DNA of 64,000 nt from Apophysomyces variabilis (lineage: Eukaryota > Mucoromycota > Mucoromycetes > Mucorales > Mucoraceae): assembly GCA_002749535.1 (NCBI GenBank), contig MZZL01000388.1, forward strand, positions 62,001 through 126,000, given 5' to 3'. Below, in pieces: positions 24,709 through 37,183 of the stretch. The notes below the pieces were generated by a model, which was given only the letters and a program-made list of their open reading frames with translations, made no database searches and was not told the origin of the DNA. Position 1 is the stretch's first letter. Each line of letters starts with the position of its first letter. The translations under genes and the position numbers were made by a program.

Positions 24709-27655
24709 ATCTGAAGAAGAAGCCAAGAAAAAAAATTAGAGAGAGAGAAGGGGAGGAAATGGCTGCTAAATTACCTTATTAGCGAATTATATATGTGGCT
24801 GGCAACAAAAAAGAAAGAGAGGCACTGTCCCTCTCTCTCTCTCAACCCCCCCTCTACGCCTCGGTTCATTGTTTTCGCCGCTTGAAAATGTTGTCGTGTC
24901 AGTTGGCGAAAAGGGCAACTTTTTCCTAAGGCTGCAAACCAATTTTCGGTTCAGACTTGGAACAAGGGTCTCATTGCCAATTTGGCAAAACACAAGAGAA
25001 GCTTCGAATGGCACTAAGAAACCATCCATCAATAGGTGTCAATCAGCTCACTGAATGAAGAACCATCTTAATGCTCGGTGCATATAAAAGCAAGTGTTGA
25101 ATTCCCTTTTGGACGACAAACGCCGTATATACCGCTTGAAATAAACAAATCTTAGCCTCCGGTTTTCGTAACAGTCAACAGTAACAAGTCCCCTTTCGCT
25201 CAGCAAATGAAAAAAAGGAAATAACACTATCTCATCAAAAACTTATGGCCAGATAAGCGTATAAGAAGTGCTTATAGGAAAAAAAATGTGTGTATGCGTG
25301 CATGGAAGAACCGATCTCGGACTAATATAGTGCTATTAGATAACCCGATTCATCCTAAGGATACTGTTCCTCGATCGCTTAGATTACACTAGTCGATAGG
25401 AAGAAATCAATTTATGAATTTAGGGTACGGCAAGAGATCGCAAAGCAGTTTAACCGGCATGGTCCAATTCCATACTGTACTATAACCCTCCTTGGACCAA
25501 CGGTTTAATTTGACGTACGTCTTTGCTCAGCACCATAAGATGCAATAGGGCAACGGAAATTCAGTCAGAATGATAAGTTCTTCACTTGTGCTATCTTTGA
25601 ATTTTGCTTCCATGAGCGATCTGCATCCTCAGCATGTGTTCTCATTTGCGGGAAAGAGCAATAGAAAGGAAAAGGGGGAAATTGCGACTTCTGGACCCTT
25701 TTTCTCGGAATGGTTTGCACTTGTTGTCAAAGAATTCTTTTCTGCTCATTACTGTCATCTTACTTTTTTCCCTGGAGCGATCCACCCCCCTGCTTATCTT
25801 AGTCTCCCTGTCAAGATAAATAGCCATGCGTCGTTGCTCGTCGATTTCCAATATCAGAAGGAAAAGTTATATTGTCGGGATATAACTTGTTTCGTACTGT
25901 AGGACAAAAGCGCAGATCAATTAACTTCTTGTGTATCCTTCTATGTTTATCCAGCCAAATTTCCATGAATGAGGAAAATGATCCCATCCCCTAAAAGTGC
26001 TCTTGTATGTAGGAACAGCTCCTTAGCACATATCCTGAATGATCATCCCTTGTTGATGAGACCACTGAATGCCTCTTTCTAAACATCGGTGTATCCGTCC
26101 TCCAAAGCAATCCAAAAATAGCATCCATTGGCTTGGCAAGATCTCAATTCGACTTTTTGTTATCAATTAGTTCGATTATCAAACGAACGACTCTGTTCCC
26201 TTAATATATACACGATGCTAATAAAGAAAAATGTCATCTCAATGTTGCATTGTTTGGCCCACTGTACAAAAACTTATACTGCTCACAACCGGCCACTTTC
26301 TTGATCAGTGCTGCACACCTTTTCCGTTTCTGTTTACGGAAGGTCTCTAACAATCACAGGAGAGCAAGCTCTATGTCTGCTCTCTTGCGTACTTTGTTCT
26401 GGCATTGCGCGTATCATAGTATGAAGAAGGATAAGGTCCCTCTATTTCCACAACTTCTTCCAAACATTAAGAGATTATTCAACGATTCCAAAACGGTGCT
26501 GAGGCAATAACTTGGCCTGTTCGCCAGAGCGGGAAAAAACTGACGATCTTAGACTTACTGCGAGTGAAAAATGTGACAGAACTATCGATCGACTTTCAAC
26601 GAAATAGGGTTCTTAGCTTGGAATTATAAGATATGAAAGACAGGGCGTAAAGGCTTGATGAAATTGCCGAATATTTCGGTACAAATCGACATCCCAGCAG
26701 TTTCCCGAATTTATCTTGACCTCAATATTTTCATCGCTAGGTCTTATGGCCAGATTTTAGAATATATATAACACCGTGCGACACTATAACCAAATTATGT
26801 TAAAAATTGGTCTTTATGAAGGGGAATGAGCTTGCTATATTTCCTAAATGCTCAATCGCGAACATATACGAATTCACGGCAGCTTTGAAGTCGATTTCTT
26901 AAAGAAAACTGGAATGTCACCTAAAACTGTAGTATCTAATTAGATTGCTTCCGATACTCTACACTTTCGGATCCTATCATGGTGTAGTTTAATAGTGAAA
27001 ACGCGAGAACATTCAAGAAACACACAAACAATTATTGTCGCACGTCCCTTTTTTTCAACAATTGTAACAAATACGGTTTTTGTACTGTATATGTGAGTAA
27101 AAGAAAGGTTGTCTAGATAGCCTGTGTATCTGTTAGCTTCAAGGAGTTCAAGAAAGAAAAGGAAAAGGAAAGAGAAGATGGTAATGTGATAAATTAAAAA
27201 ATAAGTTTGGATGTGCTCAAGTGCACGATCGGATAAGATTAAACAAAGTGAGCATCAGGTGTGGAGTAACGGACAGACCATAACAAACGTATGAGTGTTG
27301 AATATTAAATATTGTCGGATCAGCATAGAGTTACAAAGTAAGGTGAGGATGATAGAATAAAAAAAATTGAATGAAGGATATACTGAGTATTTATTCACCT
27401 GACTGATTCAATATACAATCGAGATATGGAAAGGTATCCTGGCTAATCTACTACTACCCTATGACTACCTTGTTTGACGGGAACGCGCCCCTACCAAGCT
27501 CAAACCCGTCCGCTAGCCGATCCTTAGGACGCGGGAATCTTTTGAAGCATTGACTAACTCCACTAGTGCATACCAGTACAACACAGAATTCAAAGATGCA
27601 TTGTGTTAACTAGTTAGCTTGACGTGGAGCTAGCCATGCCCCAAAAGACTCCCTG

Positions 27656-27673
27656 CCGGCTCCTAGGAGCCGG
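27656..27673. repeat. 18-bp perfect palindrome
   Basis: CCGGCTCCTAGGAGCCGG is its own reverse complement. About 40 bp further on lies a second stem, CAGCTCC...GGAGCTG. Both are in a GC-rich patch that stands out from its AT-rich surroundings. Confidence 0.85.
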
Positions 27674-27930
27674 TGTCCCAAAGATCCCGCACAGCCAGCT
27701 CCCGATAGAGGAGCTGACCAGCCATGATGACCAAGCCAGGTCACCATGACCTTGCACCAGCCGGCTTCTCCGGGATCCCAGAGAAACTAGCCGGTGATAA
27801 GGATCAAGACAAACACAAGCCATGAAGCACGAAACAGGACTTACAGGCGATCCACCAAGGCATCACCGCGCACCTTCCTTTGCATGTGTCTGACAAGGGC
27901 CTCTACAGAAAATTGAAAAAATTTAAGACC

Positions 27931-27978
27931 TGATACAGTGTGGATGCCTGTTTTTGTTGTGACATCCACACTGTATCA
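27931..27978. repeat. 16-bp perfect inverted repeat with 16-nt loop
   Basis: TGATACAGTGTGGATG at 27931-27946 and its exact reverse complement at 27963-27978 enclose a T/G-rich 16-nt spacer. The core CAGTGTGGATG is flanked on both outer sides by TA, as at the ends of TA-target DNA transposons, so it could be a minimal foldback remnant. It could equally be a hairpin or terminator of an unrecognised transcript. Confidence 0.85.
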
Positions 27979-28539
27979 AAGCCGATAATTATAAAGAAAC
28001 GTTAGTATAAAGCTGTAAGACTGTCAATATCGATTTACCTTTACATGTTGTTGCATATACTGTATGCCCAGTGACACATACGAAGGTGGGGCAACGCCAG
28101 CGGTGGAAAGGCGGCCTGGCGTGCTTCGGCTTGCGTTGTCTGATCCTGCTAGCTTCCAGGTCTTCCCTCGGTCGAGGTTTGTTCACTACCCTAGTTTCGA
28201 TCAAGCCTTAGGGCTCAGGGCCTGAAGACCTAACCCTAGGCCCAGATACAGGCCGTACCATAGCCCATACCATAGGATCGTTCCCGTAGGACCGTTCCAT
28301 AGACCTGTAATCCTTAGGCCCGGGCCCTAAAGGCTTGGTGCCAAACCTTCCCAACAAGTGTCAGGATAGTTTGGCTCGGAACCAGGACAAGGATGCCGCC
28401 AACGTGTTCACCATAGGGGTTCGATGTACGCCAGGAGACCAGAGAGAGGAGAGAGCGACAAGGATGGACAACAGTAGAAATAGCTTGTTTGTCTTCAGTA
28501 GCGGTCTTTGGGAAGGTTTGTGTTCTTGTTTTGTTGTTT

Positions 28540-28870
28540 GCAATTTGTCCTTCTTGATATCTTTGGGCCCATCCTTGCGCTTGCTTGTGGTCTTGTCTTC
28601 ATCGGATCGGGTTGCGGGTTTATTGCTTATGCTTGAGTCTTGTCTTTGCTTTTTCTTTTTTTTTTCTTTTGCTTTTCTCTTCTGTCTTCGATTCTTGAGG
28701 TTTTTTTCGTTTCACTTTTTCTTTTAATTGTTTTTCTTTTGTTTTTTGTTGCTTCTTCTTGTGTGTGTGTGGGGGGTCTTTTTCTTTTTTTGGGGGATGT
28801 CTTTTTTTTCTTTTTTTTTGTGGGGGTCCTTTCTTTCTTTTATGGGGGAGGGTTCTTCCTTTTTGCTTCT
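28540..28870 (+). repeat. T/G-rich low-complexity tract with G runs
   Basis: The plus strand is nearly devoid of A and consists of T-runs with C/G. Four runs of five or six G occur between about 28771 and 28851. Open frames across it encode Phe/Leu/Val-rich low-complexity products that I do not consider genes. Confidence 0.8.
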
Positions 28871-30936
28871 GTGATTCTCTTGATTGCCTTGATATGAAAA
28901 GAGGATAGCAAGAGTATGGTAGGCTTGAGGAGCAATGCGACTTGACTATCCGGAGCAGTGTGCTAGTCTGGATGTACGCATTTTGGGTCGGTCAGATAAC
29001 TTGAGCCAGAATGAAGTGGTGGAGAAACAAATAGCTTGACAAGAGTAGCTGCTAAGAGCACTACTTCTTACAGATAGTTGTGGGCCTTTTAGAAACGGTT
29101 AAACACGGTCTCAGAGATGATTAAATGCATACTTCTTTCTTATTAAAACCACCATAGAAAAACTTTTTTTTTAATTAATAGCACCATGGCCATGCTTTGA
29201 ACGGGAAAGAGTACGGCATGCAGACCAGTTGAAGGTGCCAACAGAGTAAATTGTTCAACCAAAGGAAGGCATCTTGACATTTGACATGGAAGCAGCGAAG
29301 GATGCCATTGAGATGTGCTCAGTAAAAAAAAAAGTGAAACAAAGGAGTAAGAAGAGGGATTTTACGATAAACGATGGTTTTTAAAGGTACGCTTGTGCTT
29401 ACTGGACCGTTTCTGTCCATTATTTTATCTTACATACAGAACACTTTTCTTCCTTTGCTTTCCTCATGGTGATATATCTTTCGTATCGTGAATTTCTTGC
29501 TTCTAAAAGACTATGTACGTTTACTTTGACAGAAGTTATACGCCACAGTGGCACCTCTGCGTAGATCATCTTTGTCATATCGCGTAACGCAGCTGGTGAA
29601 GCTTTTTCATCACGAAAATAAACTAACCATCTTGATCGCTCTTCAACTGAAAGTGTATCTTTCCTTTCATTTACTGTTCAAAGTTGACACTTTGCACATC
29701 AGAGCTTGAGAGCTTTATTTTCCGGTATGTGCTATCCGTTATCGCTTTTTCCTTTTTTGATATGGCAGTAAATGACCATGAGTGACCACTCTACTGGGTT
29801 AAACTTAAAAATAAGCCTGACATTTGGCATTTCTGTGAATGACTGTACTTCTTTACTTCTATCCCCTCGTTGAAAGGTAAAAAAGGAAATAATGAGAGAC
29901 GTTCTTTGTAGCTCATAAAGTAGGCATGAAAAGTGGATAGCATCTGTTACTCTTTTTCTTGTTCATCAATGGCAACTGAATATCGCTCATTAACAAGTTT
30001 CCTAAATGAGAAGCGGTATTTTCACATGATATTTTTGCATTGATGGCATTGCGAGATAAACAAACCTTCAGATACCGATGATTATGAGTAAAATAATCAA
30101 TAGAACAGTAAAAGATACTAAGAGGGAGGCTACCCTTTGTACTCAAGAAAGGAAGTAAAATGTCTTTTATAAGGTCATGTAATGTACTGGGGAATGTGTG
30201 GCACTGGGGCAAACAAGATATCGACATAGTGGGCAAGACAGGATCACCTCTGACGACCATGCGCAATATCAACAGAGCTCAGTTCGGAACTCGGGAATAA
30301 GGGTCAGGCTACACAAAAGAGGCATGACTGTTTTGAATCAAAAGAAATGATGAGCATTCTAGAAATTAAAGACGTTACAAGTGCAGATAAAATACCGTTG
30401 GAGCAAGGTATACTGCCTAATTGAAATACGTTTTCATACAGTACACGGAAAAGGACAAGGTAAGGAAAGGTGAATGTACAGTGCCCAAAGAAATGTCTAT
30501 CAGTTCGATCGGTATGGATTGACACAGACTGTCTAGACATTGTAAGGTGCTCAGGCCATTGTCGTTAAAAAAAAAAGTTTTTTCGCCAAAAACTTTGGAC
30601 TCCGGAACCTTTCTTTCTTTCCTTCTTCTTAACTTTTTTTCCCTTTCTCTCCTATTACACCAGGCGGCTTGCCCTTGCAATGGTTCTTTTCTTGATTTTT
30701 GACTAAACATGACAATCTGGCTGTTTTCATGTTAATGGATAACTTCTCATCTGGCTGGCAGTAACAGTAATCAAGAATCACGGAAAGCATTCTCATTTGA
30801 TACAGGCCGACAGGTAAGTTTTTATGCGTTATGCGTTATTTTTGGCTTGTTCCATCTTTAGAGCTCTTCCTTTTAACCATCTTCAATCGCAGAATACCTT
30901 ATAAAATTTTTCTTATACACAACCATGGTCGCAGTA

Positions 30937-31010
30937 AAGGTAGGTACTTCAATAAGGTAAGTGCCGCAACATAAGGTAAGTGTCTCAATGCAAGGTAAGT
31001 GCGGGGGAAT
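30937..31010 (+). repeat. short tandem repeat, 17-19 bp unit
   Basis: Four imperfect units each begin AAGGTAAGTG or a close variant, with the GGTAAGT cores at 30956, 30975 and 30994 and a degenerate first unit (GGTAGGT) at 30939. Each core resembles a consensus 5' splice site. No gene is recognised around it. Confidence 0.75.
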
Positions 31011-33526
31011 AAAGTGGCAGGTAAAATTAAAGAAGGGATGGGGTGAGATGGAGTGCGGTAATCTAGCCTACGTAGATTTAGTAAATGCTTTCTTTGGGTG
31101 TGTCCCCAATATTTTGAGATATTGAACATGAGGAAACCCATGTACTGACTACGAACACATTAACTTGAATGCAATTGGTGGCACTTTCATTCTAGTGTTT
31201 TAGGTAAGTTTTGCTTATTTCTCTTTTTATTTTCTGCTGGGAAGCCTCCCATTCTGTTGTCTTTGTTTTTTTTTCTCGTCCTTTCCGGTTCCTCCTCTGC
31301 CGGAAAAGAGCGTTCAGCACAAGCGCAAGATCCCAGGTATAAAGCCACATGTTTAGTCCGATACTACTTTTTTCCTTCTCCTTTTTCCCATCCTATAGGT
31401 GCTGTCTGTGTTTAGGCGCGTTGCAGGTCAGGAAAAAGGAATCTATATTTATCCTGTAATCGAAGCGCTTTGGTTCTTTCTCTGTTCACTTTATGACTGT
31501 CTTGATATTTTCATGCTTAATAAACTAGTTAACCACGAATAAGAGGTGTGTAGCCCGTCTTCCTTCTTATTGCATGGTTACAATACACGTTGGTTGATAT
31601 TGTTTTCAGCTCAAAGGTTATGAACACTTTATGTATCATATATTTGATGAAGCTTTTTTCGTATCTAGATAGCCAAAATCACTTGTTTCCGTAAGAAGGA
31701 GACATTCTGCTGGAACGTGCGATGGTAGCTGAGTTTTCACACAGGCACGCGGAATATCTTCGTGGCGAGTCTCTTGACTGAGTCGGAGAGGTGAAGATAG
31801 AGCCGATTCAAGGAGTGTCTCGGTTGACGGCGAATATTAACCTTCGTGGCACTGAAATTGCATTCACTGATCATAGTAGGCCGTATTGTCCGTTTTGCTG
31901 CCTTTGTCGTACCTCGTTCTTATACTTGTACGAAATACCTCGAACCATCAATTTAGCACACTAGATTCCAGCACAAGCTTGTCAAGAGGAACACTTATCT
32001 GTCTTTGCTATAAGTGATGACAGCAGAAGAAAGCACAGGCCACTTTTTAGATAGTTTGTGTCTTGATGACAGAAGCCATGATGTTCATCGATAAATGGAA
32101 ATAAGATATTTCCTTGTCACCAGAAGGCTTGTTGCAGATATCTAACATGCTATGGTACGAGCGTGTCTGTGTAGAAACTACGACGATCAAATATAGATAA
32201 GGTGTCAAGATAATACAATTGCATTTCTCTGAACGGGAGCAAAACCTTAGACGTAAGCTTAGATCAATCATTGACTCCAAAAGAAAAAATCCATCAAGTT
32301 AAAATAAGAGGTAGCTATAATATAGCATAATTGTAATATTAACCCGTATTTGTTTTATGGTGAATTGTTGTTGAGGCAGCGATCTAGACAATCTGCGATT
32401 GAGAGCCAGTAGATAGCAAAACCAGATATCAAATACACCCTGGCTTCGCAGCTTATAATCTTAGAAACTATTGTAGGTAGATTTTGGAAGTCAATATCTT
32501 CGTTGTGATGTTGCGGGCTGTTTTAAACGGTAATAAGAGTTGTTGAGTGGAAACCTGACCAAAGAAGGTTTTGATTGTTTTGTAAACGTAAGCACCAGGT
32601 ATGTATTTCGTTTAAACACCAAAACATTGTGATGAATATGGGCTTTCGTAGTGTGGAAAGTGACTACGAAATGTTGTATATAAATATCCTGTGTATCTGT
32701 TACGGTTTACAAGGAGTTGAGGCCAGCACCGTTAATGAATTGTCCAAACAGGTCCTATCGTTTGCCTTCTTCAAAGCAGCTTGTCCAATTCATTTTGCCC
32801 AACCAGTTGGAAATATAACTGTCCACAAGTTCACAAGCGCGTCGTTTTACAGCTTGGTATTCCAAGTGTGCCTAGAGACAGACCAAGCTCTGGTGGTTCG
32901 ACCATCGGGCTGCTTGTCTCGCTGCTTTCTTCTTCTCCTTCGGCCATCTTTTCATATTTACGCTTTCAGCGGCAGCTGTACTCGTAATCATCCTTTTTAT
33001 ACGCCATAGCACGATCACGATGCATATATCTCGGATAATTTTGCTGGAGTGCTTTGTCGCTTCGTAAGCTGTTTGCAGGGCTTCGATTTTCTTACCCCAG
33101 GTCTGGAGAATCTAGCGACTATTTCGTTCGCCTTCTTAAACAAGCTAATTATTGTTAGATCACACCATCGCTCTAAGCACGGAATGTTACGCTAGCCTGT
33201 GTAACAGTGCGGCATGTGGCCATCCTTGTTACTGATATTAGCTATGTTAGATTTGTTTTCATTGTACTGTCACAAAGTTGGTGTTGATTTGTCAATTACT
33301 CTTTGCTATTGGTATTGTGCTCATTATGGAACGATCCTTCAATCTTTGACTGTATTTATCCCAAGCAGACATTCAAGGGGTTCATTGTCAGTGAACTTTG
33401 TTATATGTTTCCATCTTTCGAATCACGTATCTCTAACCGGTGGGAATAGACGATTCCAGACAAATCGATTCCATTAGCATACAAACGCCACGTGGCAACT
33501 GCAATGCATTCATTCTGTTTTTTACT

Positions 33527-34633
33527 TTACATGTCATTTATTTCTTGCTTTTCCTCCTTCTGCTTCTTTATTAATGGTTCTGGCGCTTTCCACTTGTCAA
33601 GTTTAACATTGCTATCCACTTCCCCTTCTAGCCAAATATACCATGTTGGGAATTCAATGATTCTTTGGCCTCGTAGTATCTCGTTCAAAGGCTTATCCAA
33701 CTCCGAAGTGACATCAGTATAAGTCTGAACGGGCGCCTTTTCTTTCTTTAGACCGACCACCAACCGTGAGAGACCAGCTTCCACAAAGGGTCGATTTTGG
33801 TGTCGAATAATAGCATAGGATCCCCTCCCTTGTGGTGTTTCCGTAAACAATAAGTTCTCGAAAAATGCTGATAGTGGTTTATTTCCGGGAAAGCTAGCAA
33901 AAATGCGAAATTGTTAACCCAGGCAGATGCAATGAATCTGTGCCCCTCTCTACTCACCTGTGATCAAGCACTCTTTCTTTCTGACCTTTATGGCAAAAGA
34001 AGCATTCCATAGTCCAGAAAATCGTCCTTTTGCTGTCGAACCAGCACAACATTAAATTAATATTTGTCTATGCAAATGCAGCAACAGTATCCGCTTACCC
34101 GGAATTGAAATTAGAAGTGTTGATTTTGCGTCGTGACATCCCAATCGGCAAATGATCATACAGAATGCCTAAATGGCGTGCGTGTCGAACAAGTGCTTTA
34201 GCACGGCCTTGTTGCAACTTTATCTCTTGATCTGCACGCAATCGCTCACGCGTCAGCGTATCCGATCGTCGACCGAGATCCTCCAGATAGACATAATCTG
34301 ATCCACATATCTTTTTGATTCAACACAAAAGATCTTAAATTTTCTAACAGTAACCTTACCGCTCATCATATTGCTTTCGTTATATTGCTGCATAGAGATA
34401 TAGTGTGTCTTGCTTCGTTCTCCAGAGCAATCTTTCTCCACTTTATGTTGTTTTACGCAGTCTAAGGAGCATGTTCGTATGTGGCACCGAGGGCATTTAT
34501 ACTTCCATGGATTGGTATGGCATTGTTCACAGTCGGGAGGCACAGGAGCAACATTGAATGGAACGTCTACCGTTACTTCCATGTTGCCATTGTCCGATGC
34601 CTGGATATGCTCTTTGGTGATCTCGGGATCCAT
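33527..34633 (-). CDS. box C/D snoRNP assembly protein BCD1 (zinc finger HIT type)
   Basis: Assembly factor for box C/D snoRNPs, acting in the nucleus with the R2TP/NUFIP machinery. Four exons (34633-34360, 34297-34099, 34032-33958, 33893-33527) give 304 residues. The zinc-HIT finger is at about residues 35-69, with Cys35, Cys38, Cys47, Cys50, Cys55, Cys59, His63 and Cys69. It is followed by DYVYLEDLGR, the conserved segment after the finger. Next come KRTIFWTMECFF and the C-terminal domain with SRLVVGLKKE, LNEILRGQRIIEFPTWYIWL. The start at 34633 (MDPEITKEH) is the first in-frame ATG; a leading TTG codon further upstream was rejected. The fourth exon join (acceptor GCTAG at 33894) was chosen because it restores the C-terminal frame. 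Confidence 0.92.
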
Positions 34634-37183
34634 GATTTTGGATTGAATTGCTTTATGCCCGAACGAGGGAAGCAAGGGAAAATTTTTGGATATGATTTAG
34701 GACACAACACCTCTGGGTTCAAATACGACATTTCTGAGTTTAGCACTAGCTGTGCGTACGCACATGTACGATCAATATTCCTTCTCTGGTGTCTCCCACT
34801 TTACACAGCAAAAACAAGCGTACCGGTGTTAAACAGTATTCATTTTTTTTACCCGTACTGCGCATGAAATAACGACGTTAATGTTGCTAATATTCAGCTG
34901 TATTAGATATTTCTCAAGGCTGGTAACAGTGAGAATCGCTGATTTACAACGCGCGAGCCTCAAGAAAATGAGCTCTTTCTTTATAGTGATCAATGACTAA
35001 AACTCCCTTTCTTTCTTGCACTTTTTTTTCGCATATCGTATTGTTGTGCATGGCTCAAACTTCCCATTATCTTGATGTTACCTACAACAATATCACAGTC
35101 AGCTAGTTCTAATAATGACACGAGCCGGCATTGTTATGGATGCACAGCGGTCAGTGAATTTGGTTATTAACAAAAAATAGAGAGGCATTGTATGTTTGTG
35201 TAGACCAACAGAAGTACTGTTCCATGTCCCTGTGCTTGATATTTCCAGCCTACGACATCATGTGCAGGCAACAAGTACGGTGAACTACTGTGATCTCTTG
35301 GTAATTTAAAGCTTTCTGTTACTAGTGAAAACATCGTAAGCTACAAGTTTTTAAGTTCGTGCGGTTTAACTAGAGGATTGAAGTTATCGAGGGTTGCATT
35401 TGCGGGAGAACACTGTAGGCTAGCCATCTGGGTAAGTCCCAGCGATTAAGACAACGAAGAAAAAGCGACGATCGACACCCGTTTGCAGGTGTAAGTTCTG
35501 CTGCTCGTCTGCAAATTGTTCTCTCGCCATCCTGATTAGAGCGCGCTGGGGAGAAGTCCATGTAAATTAGCAAAAATATCTCTAGCAGAAAAACCATACT
35601 TTTCTTTTTGTATACTGATGATGATAGCAAATCACAAATAGCCCCAGCAAACAACGATGGCGCCAAAGCGCTTGCTATAGGGTTTGGTTCTGCTCGCTTT
35701 TGTAGGTGACAGTAAGATGGCAAACCTGCGAGCTTGGCCAAAACTACCTGAAATTCTTGAAGAAAGCAAACCATGAAGGGAAGCTTAGCGTCATGAATAT
35801 AAGAAGACATAGTACGTCCCAAGTGCGTTCACATTGCAGGAGAAATCTTTGATGCAAATCTGTGCTGCAGGTCTCGATATGAATACCATGTTAACTGATC
35901 CTAGTTGTCGTACGGCATCGTACCGTGATATCAACGCGTCCAAGAACTTAATTCAGCATGTTCTCAATATCACCTATTATGGTCACAGAGCACTGAATTT
36001 TTTTTTTAGCTTCTAGAGGTAACTAACTACTCTTGGCTTACAATTATAAGTACCTGATATCCTCATATAATATACCATCGTTTGCTTTTACCGTTTTATT
36101 TACTTTCAGTATTCTATTCCATATTTGCGTATTATATTGTAACTCCGTCTAAATGGTCGAAATGGGAAAAAACTGTAGACAGTAAGGTAATGGTGAAGAT
36201 ACGTATTGGGTACCTTTCTTTGAGGAAACTCCTCGTAGTTTTGTTTCTTCGGAGCTTTAGAGAAGTGGATGAAACCATATTTATGATCTTTAACTGTTCT
36301 GCCAACGTTTAATAGTATGTTTTCAATTATTTATTTCTTTTATTAACTGATCAATTAAGCTGGCTTGATGTTTGGTTATGGAAAATATAAGCTTAAATTC
36401 CTACAGTTTCCAGGTGAACGAATGTCAAAGAAGGTTTGATACCGTCCAAGAAGCATCCCTGTAAACTAAGGTCGGCATGGATTGTCATCTTCAATTCTGA
36501 TTTTTCTCAGCAAACCCCTTTCCTTATTTGGATGAAACCAAGGGCTTCATTCTTACTGTCTGGTACGAGGATAGGCAGGACAGCTTTTCTTTTTTTTTGC
36601 CGTAGAAAACCATTTCCTGATCTATGAAACCGGACTAATTATGATCCGTTTTCAAAGTTCTGTTCCTGAGAAAGAGACAAAAGGTTTTTCCTCATTTGAT
36701 GTCACGGACAACCAGGAGATGATCTGATTGGTAGATGACTGTTTCGTATGGATACGATCCATGCCTTTCTTTCTTTCTTCTTCCGTACTTTCCGTATGGA
36801 GAAAGATAAAGAGAGAAAAAATAAGAGGAGATGATTGGATAGTGTAAGGTTGTAGTGGATGAGAAGATAAGGTGGGTTTGGGATGAGGGTAGTAGATAAA
36901 TTATGCAGTTCCCCGCATTCTGCGTACCCAAAAAGGATACCGAATGGGCAACAGAAAGGTCCGCGTTAGCAAATGGCTGGAAAGCGTGTTTTTGATTTAC
37001 TTTTCAAGCTCCGCGTTTTTGCCTTTGGACTCCAACACTCGAAACGATCTGAACCGTTCTTTTCGATTTACCGATTTTTTCGCCGGACTTTACCTTTTTG
37101 ATATAGCCATCGATTCATAGGCCTCTTAATATTTTCCCCTTTTCTTTCCTTTCGACTTCTTTTTTACTCCTAACTATAACTCA
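34634..37183. other. intergenic region
   Basis: No supportable gene. A 150-codon frame on the minus strand (35370-35822) has no recognisable domain, no upstream promoter signal and no splice continuation, so I leave it uncalled. The right end (about 37080-37183) is pyrimidine-rich and probably the 5' region of the Sds3-like gene. Confidence 0.4.

Larger units (their letters stand above)
24709..33526. other. gene desert, about 8.8 kb
   Basis: No supportable gene. The left part (24709-27460) is AT-rich with scattered short frames and a CT repeat near 24830. From 27470 to 28470 the base composition shifts to GC-rich with palindromes. From 28540 to 28870 the plus strand is almost only T and G. 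The rest (28900-33526) is AT-rich with a small tandem repeat at 30937-31010. Some frames near 32575-33009 reach 144 codons but show no domain and compete with other frames. This may be decayed repeat sequence. Confidence 0.45.

Noticed and set aside
28335..28897. Frames of 85-130 codons with Phe/Leu/Val-rich products
   Set aside because: They are low-complexity translations of the T/G-rich tract.
32575..33009. 144-codon plus-strand frame
   Set aside because: Competing frames on both strands are equally open and none shows a recognisable family.
35370..35822. 150-codon minus-strand frame
   Set aside because: No domain, no splice continuation and no promoter signal; considered chance or a decayed remnant.
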